From Chitinophagaceae bacterium (lineage in GTDB: Bacteria; Bacteroidota; Bacteroidia; Chitinophagales; Chitinophagaceae), in contig JAGNOY010000143.1 of assembly GCA_017989935.1 (NCBI GenBank), positions 1-5,920 on the forward strand: a stretch of 5,920 nt of DNA, read 5' to 3'. The translations under genes were made by a program, and so were the position numbers. Every line of letters starts with the position of its first letter. The stretch's first letter is position 1. The notes beneath the pieces were generated by a model, which was not told the DNA's origin, did no database searches, and saw only the letters and a list, made by a program, of their open reading frames with translations. Shown here piece by piece: positions 1 through 5,198 of this stretch.

Positions 1-3
1 CAA

Positions 4-40
4 GAGAAGGGACTTCATTCTATGAATGAGGTCTCTTTTC
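4..40 (+). terminator. Hairpin at left edge, probable terminator of an upstream gene
   Basis: Bases 4-20 pair with 24-40 around a three-base TAT loop, giving a continuous 17-bp stem. Three of the pairs (6/38, 10/34, 14/30) are G·U when read as + strand RNA and would be A·C mismatches on the other strand, so the hairpin is designed for a rightward transcript. The 3' arm is U-rich (TCTCTTTTC) but no clean U tract follows it. It lies 44 bases before the rluD start, which fits the end of a preceding + strand gene outside the window. It could instead be a 5' structural element of the rluD message, but the -7-like motif at 70-77 lies downstream of it. Confidence 0.5.
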
Positions 41-69
41 ATTTATGGTAAAAAAAGAATGTAAGACCT

Positions 70-77
70 TACCTTTG
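70..77 (+). promoter_or_regulatory. Candidate Bacteroidota -7 element upstream of rluD
   Basis: TACCTTTG matches the Bacteroidota TAnnTTTG consensus exactly. No TTG is seen 17-23 bases upstream; the best is ATG at 45-47. Only seven bases separate the element from the ATG at 85, so transcription from it would give an almost leaderless message. A chance match is possible because only one of the two boxes is present. Confidence 0.4.
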
Positions 78-84
78 CCCAACC

Positions 85-1158
85 ATGAATATACATTTAG
101 TCAATCAGGATTTAGAAGAAGAAGATAGTTTACATGATGCTCCGACAGAGAAGCATGTGTTGATGGATTTTGTGGTTGAGCGCGGACAGGAATCTTTTCG
201 TATTGATAAATACCTCATGACGAAGATAGCTAGCATTACTAGAAACAAAGTACAGCAGGCTATTGATGAAGGCTTAGTTATTGTGAACGATAAGCCTGTT
301 AAGCAAAATTATAAAATTCGTCCAGGCGATCATATTGTTGCCTATACTTTTCGAGAGCCGGTAAGTACGGAAATTCTACCTGAAAATATTCCTATTGATA
401 TTGTGTATGAAGACGATGATGTAATGGTAATTCATAAAAATCCTGGTATGGTGGTACATCCTGGTGTGGGCAATTATTCAGGAACTTTAGTGAATGCAGT
501 ATCTTATTATTTTCAACAACAACATCTCGATGAAGCCTCCTTGCCCCGTATAGGATTGGTGCATCGAATTGATAAGGATACTTCGGGGTTATTAGTCTTT
601 GGGAAAACGGAAGCAGCCATTTTGCATTTGTCTGATCAGTTTAAAGAGCATACAGTAGATAGGCGTTATCATGCGTTGGTGTGGGGCGATGTGGAGGCTG
701 ATGAAGGTACAATTAATACCTTTATTGGAAGAAACGAGCGTAACAGAAAAATTTATGATACTTATGATGAAGATGATGGCAAAGGGAAGCATGCCATTAC
801 ACATTATAAGGTTTTAGAAAGAATGAATTATGTGACGTTAGTTGAATGTAAATTGGAAACTGGTCGAACACATCAGATTCGGGTACACATGAAACACATT
901 GGTCATACGTTGTTTAATGATGCCGCTTATGGAGGAGATAGAATTTTAAAGGGCACCGTATTTAGTAAATATAAAAGTTTTGTAGAAAACTGTTTTGCAC
1001 TTTGTCCTCGTCAGGCTTTACATGCCAAAACATTAGGATTTATACATCCAAAAACTGGTGAGAAACTTCATTTTGAAAGTGAGCTACCTGCAGATATGGC
1101 TGCTGTATTGGGTAGGTGGCATGTGTATGTAAAGGCCAAAGGAAAGGATTTGTTATAA
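85..1158 (+). CDS. rluD: RluD-family 23S rRNA pseudouridine synthase
   Basis: The product is a 357-aa cytoplasmic enzyme that isomerises uridines to pseudouridine in 23S rRNA (helix 69 for the RluD group). Residues about 38-85 form an S4 RNA-binding domain (FRIDKYLMTKI … VIVNDKPVKQNYKIRPGD). The RluA/RluD catalytic domain follows, with the signature HRIDKDTSGLLVF at 160-172 and the nucleophilic Asp at 163. The second conserved block, LETGRTHQIRVH, is at 257-268, followed by AYGGD at 281-285. It is longer than the roughly 326-aa E. coli RluD because of an acidic N-terminal extension (EEED near 11-14) of about 25-30 residues, which is common in Bacteroidota homologues. The ATG at 85 keeps this extension; M27 is a possible later start. 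The hairpin at 4-40 separates it from the preceding gene, and a structured RNA element follows its stop. The family is certain; the RluD subfamily is inferred from the S4 domain and the Bacteroidota-like N-terminus, and RluC-like target specificity cannot be excluded. Confidence 0.93.
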   Translation: MNIHLVNQDLEEEDSLHDAPTEKHVLMDFVVERGQESFRIDKYLMTKIASITRNKVQQAIDEGLVIVNDKPVKQNYKIRPGDHIVAYTFREPVSTEILPENIPIDIVYEDDDVMVIHKNPGMVVHPGVGNYSGTLVNAVSYYFQQQHLDEASLPRIGLVHRIDKDTSGLLVFGKTEAAILHLSDQFKEHTVDRRYHALVWGDVEADEGTINTFIGRNERNRKIYDTYDEDDGKGKHAITHYKVLERMNYVTLVECKLETGRTHQIRVHMKHIGHTLFNDAAYGGDRILKGTVFSKYKSFVENCFALCPRQALHAKTLGFIHPKTGEKLHFESELPADMAAVLGRWHVYVKAKGKDLL

Positions 1159-1182
1159 TTGAAATGAATGGTTACTTGGTAA

Positions 1183-1355
1183 TTGCGTGAGGGATCGAAG
1201 TGGAAATCCCATCTCGTTCTTCAAAACGAGATGGATTGCAACGCAGAGCCCGACCTTAGACTGGGTAAGAAGTTTTATAGCTGATTGTATTTCCTATACT
1301 TCGCAAAGACTTGGCACAATCGGTGAATGCAATACAAAGGATAAGGGCACGCCCC
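1183..1355 (+). ncRNA. Candidate structured RNA element downstream of rluD
   Basis: This fills the gap between two convergent genes and has no credible protein. It has a closing helix GCGTG (1185-1189) with CACGC (1348-1352). Inside is a long hairpin, 1205-1218 with 1225-1237: 13 pairs, one bulged C at 1210 and a six-base loop. A further helix pairs CCTTA (1254-1258) with TAAGG (1342-1346). The primary-sequence blocks GCGTGAGGGAT, GGAAATCC, AGCCCGACC and GGGCACGCCC resemble a recurrent intergenic element I recall from Bacteroidota genomes. The Rfam family Flavo-1 is a candidate name, but I cannot verify the assignment. The + orientation is taken from those blocks and from G·U pairs in an internal helix. 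It could be an independent small RNA or the 3' UTR of the rluD transcript; no promoter of its own was recognised. Confidence 0.6.
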
Positions 1356-1369
1356 AAAAATATTTAGAC

Positions 1370-2023
1370 CTAAACAGGTAAGCTAGATTTTCGCGTGAAA
1401 ATTTTGAAGGAAAAATACATGAGACTAAGTAAGGAGCCCATCAGTAAGGTGAGTCCCCAAGTGCGCAAATGATGTTGTGGTTCGATAAATTGTTGAAGAA
1501 TGTCTGAGGCGAGTGAAGCGGGGTTTGTGACAATATCCCAGCTATTCCAACGAAGAAAACGGCCGAGATACACCCCAAAGCTGGTGATAAAAAATAAGAT
1601 GCAAATAGCAAAAGGAATCATTTTTTTTGAGAGCCATTTTTCTGCAAGGCTTTCGATATCCATCAAGCTCATGAACCCGAACATCAGGCCAGTCCACGCA
1701 TACGACAAAATCATGATGAGGTCGTACCAGATTGGCATATCTGAATTTTTGCGTAAATGAAATAGATCAGTTAAGATATAAGGGGAGTTCGGGAAGAATA
1801 AAATCCAAAGCATAATGACCAAGGTGCTTGCTACGGCAGGGCGAATTTTTTGTTTGAGCCAACTAGAAGCAAGCCAAGGAATGAGTGCAAGAAATAAATT
1901 CCAATTTAGAAAGATGTATCGAATATTATCAGTAGCTAAGATGCGGAAAGTGGAAAGTAATACGCTGAATATACACAAAAAGGCAAGTAGGATTTTGGCT
2001 TCGAAACTGAGTTTAGTAGGCAT
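1370..2023 (-). CDS. DUF1361 family integral membrane protein
   Basis: The product is a 217-aa inner-membrane protein matching the DUF1361 family; the function is unknown. Recognisable conserved blocks are NWNLFLALIPWLAS (40-53), FFPNSPYILTDLFHL (76-90), IWYDLIMILSYAWTGL (98-113) and YLGRFLRWNSWDI (152-164). These polar-aromatic motifs between helices are typical of the family. About six membrane segments are visible, near 9-28, 38-56, 62-80, 100-121, 135-153 and 188-206. A short basic tail (RKSS) follows the last one. The ATG at 2023 is preferred over an in-frame TTG at 2050, which would add nine residues (MLIHEITLN) and overlap a promoter-like motif. The gene converges on rluD with the structured RNA between them, and it is divergent from the beta-barrel gene. 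It appears monocistronic. Confidence 0.85.
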   Translation of the reverse strand: MPTKLSFEAKILLAFLCIFSVLLSTFRILATDNIRYIFLNWNLFLALIPWLASSWLKQKIRPAVASTLVIMLWILFFPNSPYILTDLFHLRKNSDMPIWYDLIMILSYAWTGLMFGFMSLMDIESLAEKWLSKKMIPFAICILFFITSFGVYLGRFLRWNSWDIVTNPASLASDILQQFIEPQHHLRTWGLTLLMGSLLSLMYFSFKIFTRKSSLPV

Positions 2024-2047
2024 GTTTAAGGTTATTTCATGAATGAG

Positions 2048-2055
2048 CAAAAGTA
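2048..2055 (-). promoter_or_regulatory. Candidate -7 element for the DUF1361 gene
   Basis: Read on the minus strand this is TACTTTTG, an exact TAnnTTTG match. It sits 24 bases before the ATG at 2023, implying a leader of roughly 20 bases. No TTG -33 box is found at a 17-23 base spacing (the nearest CAA on the + strand, at 2087-2089, leaves a 31-base spacer), so the call rests on one box plus good placement. Confidence 0.4.
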
Positions 2056-2191
2056 AAGGCGGGTTGTATTAAGGGAATGCTAAAGTCAAGAATTGGGTGT
2101 TAAACTAATCTCAAAAACCAAAAGGATTCGCTAGGTAAGTATGACATAAAGTTTGAGGTAAAGATGTATCTTGCAATTCATAAATTGTGAT

Positions 2192-2863
2192 ATGAAATTA
2201 ATTCATGGTATAGTAGGTGTTGGCTTATTGTTAGTTCTGAGCCAAACCAGTTTTTCTCAATCTAGCGATCGAGATCGTGAGGTATCTATTCATAAAGGGA
2301 ATGTGGCATTTACCTTGGGTTATGGAGCTCCAAGTATCATCAGGTCGTTTTTGAAGTATAAAACTACCCGCGATCAAATTAATGTGTATGGATTTGGACC
2401 TGTGATATTCAAAGGGGAATATATGCTTAGTGATAGAATAGGGATTGGGTTTAATACTTCATACAGTAGGTCGAAGATTACATGGATGGATACGGGGTAT
2501 GATACGGTAAAACAAATTTATCGAAAGTTCGAATTTGGTATTAAGGCTTTTGAGCTTTCTGGAACCGTTAGAGGGAACTATCATTTCTGGAAAAGGAAAA
2601 GAATAGATTCTTATGCAGGTCTTGGTGTGGGGTACGGGATGATTCGCATGTGGTCTTATACTTTAGCCCACACTACGCAGTTTAGTATTAAGTATGATAT
2701 TCCTCGTCCATTGAGTTTAGAATGTACTTGGGGATTCAGGTATTTTGCAACAAAAAACCTCGGTGTGTACACCGAGGTTGGAATTGGAAAAAGTTGGATA
2801 TTGTATAACAAGTATTTTATTCCTGAAGCTTTGATTCAAGCAGGCATTACCTTGAAATTATAA
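2192..2863 (+). CDS. Outer membrane beta-barrel protein
   Basis: The product is a 223-aa exported protein, probably a small outer-membrane barrel of the OMP_b-brl type. Residues 1-23 form a signal peptide: a hydrophobic core (GIVGVGLLLVL), then SQTSFSQ, with cleavage near residue 22-23. The rest alternates polar and hydrophobic residues in short Gly/aromatic-rich strands, for example GNVAFTLGYG (36-45), SYAGLGVGYG (140-149) and GFRYFATKNLGVYTEVGIG (181-199). The last of these is the characteristic penultimate-hairpin pattern of these barrels. The length is compatible with about eight strands. The ATG at 2192 is chosen over an in-frame TTG at 2171 because it places the signal peptide directly at the N-terminus. 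Its stop abuts the stop of the convergent lipoprotein gene, and codons 188-196 carry that gene's probable terminator on the opposite strand. The specific function or ligand is unknown. Confidence 0.8.
   Translation: MKLIHGIVGVGLLLVLSQTSFSQSSDRDREVSIHKGNVAFTLGYGAPSIIRSFLKYKTTRDQINVYGFGPVIFKGEYMLSDRIGIGFNTSYSRSKITWMDTGYDTVKQIYRKFEFGIKAFELSGTVRGNYHFWKRKRIDSYAGLGVGYGMIRMWSYTLAHTTQFSIKYDIPRPLSLECTWGFRYFATKNLGVYTEVGIGKSWILYNKYFIPEALIQAGITLKL
2752..2779 (-). terminator. Intrinsic terminator of the lipoprotein gene, inside the convergent CDS
   Basis: A perfect 11-bp inverted repeat, AACCTCGGTGT (2756-2766) and ACACCGAGGTT (2769-2779), has a two-base centre and probably folds with a four-base loop. 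It is flanked on the left by a run of six A (2752-2757). Read leftward, this is a GC-rich hairpin followed by six U, the classic intrinsic terminator. On the + strand no U run follows it, so it is directional. It lies 85-113 bases past the stop of the lipoprotein gene (2864-3478), within the reading frame of the barrel gene. Confidence 0.8.
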
Positions 2864-3478
2864 TTAGGGCATGATTGCTGTTACCTTAAATCCGTAATTT
2901 ACTCTGAATTTTGTAGCAGCATTAAGTCCTTCATTTTCTTGTGTTCTGAAGCCAACAAGTAGTTTCATGTAATCTGCATTAAAATAATTTTTAATATCTA
3001 CAGGGTCTACATTTAATGTGATCGAAGTTGAGCCTGGAGTAATGCTTTGTTTAAATGCCACTTGAAGAGGGGCTGAGCCATTAAAGCTATCAACATATAC
3101 GCGTATACTTGTAAGTGTATCTTTGATAAAATTGAAGGTTTGTCCAGGAGAATTTTCAAGTACAATGTTTAAGGAAGTTACTTCAACTTTGGTGATATCT
3201 GATTTTTTAAATCCATAAGGAGTGATATATTCATCTACTTTAGTCGCAAATGTATCGATCTGTAGTGGAGTTGTTGACAAGTCAATAGAAAAAGGTAACG
3301 GTGCAATGCTTGTTGGTAGTGAGGTTGTGTCTGAGCGACTAATTGGAACTTCTACTGTAGATCCTGAATTTCCTCCACCTCCGCCTCCGCCGTTATTTCC
3401 ACTTCCTTTCTTACCGCAAGATGAAAAGCCAATACTGAGGATAAGTAAGGCCAAGCCAACTAATTTTACTTTAAGCAT
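2864..3478 (-). CDS. Gly-linker lipoprotein of unknown function
   Basis: The product is a 204-aa predicted lipoprotein. The N-terminus MLKVKL is followed by a hydrophobic stretch and the lipobox-like GFSSC, with the lipidated Cys at 21. A low-complexity linker follows (residues 22-40) containing seven consecutive Gly (30-36). The linker bases are a run of near-identical GGN codons. The remaining 160 or so residues alternate beta-prone segments with Ser/Thr/Pro turns (for example ITKVEVTSLNIVLE and STSITLNVDPVDIKNYF). This suggests one beta-sandwich-like periplasmic domain. I do not recognise a named family. No acidic surface-export signal directly follows the Cys (GKKGSG instead), so a periplasm-facing anchor is the likelier inference. 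The start is the ATG at 3478. It ends back-to-back with the barrel gene and terminates inside it; it diverges from the secreted protein–tsaD pair. Confidence 0.75.
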   Translation of the reverse strand: MLKVKLVGLALLILSIGFSSCGKKGSGNNGGGGGGGNSGSTVEVPISRSDTTSLPTSIAPLPFSIDLSTTPLQIDTFATKVDEYITPYGFKKSDITKVEVTSLNIVLENSPGQTFNFIKDTLTSIRVYVDSFNGSAPLQVAFKQSITPGSTSITLNVDPVDIKNYFNADYMKLLVGFRTQENEGLNAATKFRVNYGFKVTAIMP

Positions 3479-3508
3479 AATGTTATTGATTTTTAGATGT
3501 TAAAATTA

Positions 3509-3559
3509 AATCTTTCTCGGTCATTTTAGCTTTTCTGGCAAGAAATCTTAAGAAAGATT
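3509..3559. repeat. AATCTT inverted/direct repeats in a divergent promoter region
   Basis: AATCTTTCT (3509-3517) and AGAAAGATT (3551-3559) are perfect 9-bp inverted copies separated by 33 bases. A second AATCTT (3544-3549) forms a tight 6-bp inverted pair with AAGATT (3554-3559) around AAGA. The right-hand copies abut or overlap the -33 TTG of the promoter at 3558-3589, a position suited to a regulator site. The region is AT-rich, so short repeats can occur by chance; the operator role is inference only. Confidence 0.35.
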
Positions 3560-3589
3560 GTAACCTAGACGATGCATGTATTATATTTG
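3558..3589 (+). promoter_or_regulatory. Promoter for the secreted protein–tsaD operon
   Basis: Both boxes of the Bacteroidota promoter are present: TTG at 3558-3560 and TATATTTG (TAnnTTTG) at 3582-3589, with a 21-base spacer inside the usual 17-23 range. The GTG start at 3609 follows after 19 bases, giving a leader of roughly 15 bases. This is the best-supported promoter in the window. Confidence 0.65.
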
Positions 3590-3608
3590 TTAGCTAATTC
3601 GAAAAAGA

Positions 3609-4178
3609 GTGAAGAAAATACTTTTAGTCATTCTGGTCATTTTTGGTGCAATTTCCACTTATGCCCAAGAAACGTATACCATGGGTTATGAGAAAGCTGA
3701 CATTGATATTATTGATGCCAATTTCTTTTCTGAGTACCAATTTCCTGGTCAAGAATCTTTGTGTGGTATTTATGATAAGGCTTCTGAAACTTTTTACACT
3801 TGCGATTACACAACTTATCGATATGTAGAAGAAGATTTTGTAAGACAAGATGGTAAATTTTGTTGCAATAAAATTGATTTCGATCCGTCAAAATATTATG
3901 GTACTTTAACGTTGCAAGGTGTAATAGATTCGGTAGAGTGGGATGCTATGATAGTTCACTTTGTAACAGACAAAGCACGTTTAACGATTCATGTTGATGA
4001 GCGTGAGATAGATGCCTTATACAAAAAGTTTTATAAAAACAATTATCCAGGTAAAGTACACGTAGTGTTGCGATTGAAAACTTATGATACGCCAAAAGAA
4101 AATGTGCTGAGTTACAACAAAATCGTAGAAAAAAAGCCTAAGCCAAAAAAGACTTTGACCAAGATTCTTAGTTGGTAA
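3609..4178 (+). CDS. Secreted protein of unknown function, Cys-containing
   Basis: I do not recognise the family. The 189-aa product begins with a clear signal peptide, MKKILLVILVIFGAISTYA, with probable cleavage after Ala19 before QE. The mature part is Tyr/Asp/Lys-rich with no further membrane segment. Four Cys lie close together (52, 65, 85, 86), as expected for disulfides outside the cytoplasm. The second half (about 98-160) alternates hydrophobic and polar residues like a small beta-domain, and the C-terminus is basic and Pro-containing (EKKPKPKK). The start is GTG at 3609: it is the only in-frame start that gives the canonical MKK signal peptide, and the promoter is just upstream. The stop lies 8 bases before the tsaD ATG, so the two are probably cotranscribed; this may only reflect a shared promoter rather than a functional link. 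Confidence 0.8.
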   Translation: MKKILLVILVIFGAISTYAQETYTMGYEKADIDIIDANFFSEYQFPGQESLCGIYDKASETFYTCDYTTYRYVEEDFVRQDGKFCCNKIDFDPSKYYGTLTLQGVIDSVEWDAMIVHFVTDKARLTIHVDEREIDALYKKFYKNNYPGKVHVVLRLKTYDTPKENVLSYNKIVEKKPKPKKTLTKILSW

Positions 4179-4186
4179 TTCATACG

Positions 4187-5194
4187 ATGGGATCAGTTTA
4201 TATTTTAGCCATTGAAAGTTCTTGCGATGAAACTAGTGCCAGTGTTTTGGTAGATGGTAAAATTTTATCGAATGTAATCTATACACAGCAAGTGCATGAG
4301 CAGTATGGAGGTGTAGTGCCTGAATCTGCATCAAGATTGCATTTGAAACACATTGTACCCGTTGTAGAACAAGCGTTGTTGCAAAGCGGCATATCTAAGT
4401 CTTTATTGAATGCGATTGCTTATACACAATCGCCAGGTTTGATAGGGTCTTTGATGGTAGGAGTTTCTTTTGCCAAATCTATGGCTCAAGCGCTTGGTAT
4501 CCCGACCATTGCAGTACATCATATGCAAGCGCATGTATTATCAAATTTAATTGAAGAACCAATTCCCACATTCCCTTTTTTGTGTTTGACAGTTTCTGGA
4601 GGGCATACACAGATTGTAAAGTGTTCAAGCCCTTTGGATATGCAAGTAATAGGTCAAACCATTGATGATGCTGCTGGAGAAGCTTTTGATAAAGCAGCTA
4701 AAATGATGAAGCTTCCCTATCCTGGTGGTCCTTTGATAGATCGTTATGCGCAAGAAGGCAATCCTTTAGCTTTTAAATTTGCTGAACCACAAATGCAAGA
4801 ATTAAACTATAGTTTTTCGGGTTTAAAGACATCAATTCTGTATTTTTTGCAAGCTTCGATGAAACAAGACGAGTTTTTTATTGATAAAAATTTGAAAGAT
4901 TTGTGTGCAAGTATCCAACATACAATTATCAAAATTCTCATGAAAAAGTTGGTGAAAGCAAGCAAAGAAACTGGCATAAAACATATTTGTATTGCAGGGG
5001 GAGTTAGTGCGAATAAAGGATTGAGAACTGCAATTAAACAACATGCTGAAAAATATCACTGGACTTATTCTATTCCAAAATTTGAATATTGCACCGATAA
5101 TGCAGCTATGATAGCTATAACCGCATATTATAAATATCTTCAAGAAGATTTCGCTGATTTAAGCACAGTTGCTTCTGCAAGATCTTCTTTTTAG
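4187..5194 (+). CDS. tsaD: tRNA N6-adenosine threonylcarbamoyltransferase TsaD
   Basis: TsaD (YgjD/Kae1 family) transfers the threonylcarbamoyl group from the TsaC-made adenylate to A37 of ANN-decoding tRNAs, working in the cytoplasm with TsaB and TsaE. The 335-aa length is standard. Visible motifs are: AIESSCDETSASV at 8-20 (ASKHA phosphate-1 fold); GGVVPESASRLHLKHI at 41-56; the metal-binding HHMQAH at 111-116 (His112 and His116); SGGHT at 137-141; DDAAGEAFDKAAKM at 160-173; SFSGLKTS at 209-216; GGVSAN at 271-276; and CTDNAAMIA at 302-310 with the conserved metal ligand Asp304. All key residues are intact. The ATG at 4187 is preferred over an in-frame TTG at 4172, which would overlap the preceding gene and add five residues. 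It follows the secreted-protein gene by 8 bases. tsaB, tsaC and tsaE are not in the window. Confidence 0.97.
   Translation: MGSVYILAIESSCDETSASVLVDGKILSNVIYTQQVHEQYGGVVPESASRLHLKHIVPVVEQALLQSGISKSLLNAIAYTQSPGLIGSLMVGVSFAKSMAQALGIPTIAVHHMQAHVLSNLIEEPIPTFPFLCLTVSGGHTQIVKCSSPLDMQVIGQTIDDAAGEAFDKAAKMMKLPYPGGPLIDRYAQEGNPLAFKFAEPQMQELNYSFSGLKTSILYFLQASMKQDEFFIDKNLKDLCASIQHTIIKILMKKLVKASKETGIKHICIAGGVSANKGLRTAIKQHAEKYHWTYSIPKFEYCTDNAAMIAITAYYKYLQEDFADLSTVASARSSF
5142..5192 (+). terminator. Weak possible terminator at the 3' end of tsaD
   Basis: AAGAAGAT (5142-5149) pairs with ATCTTCTT (5182-5189), enclosing a small hairpin AAGCA/TGCTT (5161-5165 with 5170-5174). The outer arm runs into five T ending at 5192. 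The stems are short, AT-rich and separated by sizeable internal loops, and the whole lies within the last codons of tsaD. It is the only hairpin-plus-T arrangement seen before the convergent gene, but it may be coincidental. Confidence 0.2.
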
Positions 5195-5198
5195 ATCA

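Noticed and set aside
1187..1381. 64-codon + strand open frame after rluD
   Set aside because: It lies almost wholly within the structured RNA element, has no recognisable domain, and its composition follows the RNA helices.
1500..2042. Two + strand frames opposite the DUF1361 gene
   Set aside because: They are antisense to strongly family-conserved codons, and neither has a domain or promoter of its own.
2147..2187. Possible promoter boxes for the beta-barrel gene (TAAAGTTTG at 2147-2155, TATCTTGC at 2167-2174, TAAATTGT at 2181-2188)
   Set aside because: Each departs from TAnnTTTG, and none has a TTG box at 17-23 bases, so no single promoter could be chosen.
2864..3020. Search for a rightward terminator of the beta-barrel gene inside the lipoprotein gene
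   Set aside because: Only an A/T-only pairing near 2979-2997 was found (ATTAAAA with TTTTTAAT), too weak to call.
3222..3503. 93-codon + strand frame antisense to the lipoprotein gene, Pro-rich
   Set aside because: The Pro run is the complement of the Gly linker codons. The lipoprotein frame has a coherent signal peptide and lipobox, so this is a shadow.
3501..3508. TAATTTTA on the minus strand as a -7 box for the lipoprotein gene
   Set aside because: The conserved final G is missing, and the nearest possible -33 box is about 30 bases away.
4832..5143. 103-codon minus strand Cys/Phe-rich frame
   Set aside because: It is antisense to the conserved C-terminal half of tsaD, with no family resemblance.
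5136..5149. Short palindrome ATCTTC-AA-GAAGAT inside tsaD
   Set aside because: It is a six-base AT-rich palindrome in coding sequence with no T run on either side; it is expected by chance in DNA of this composition.
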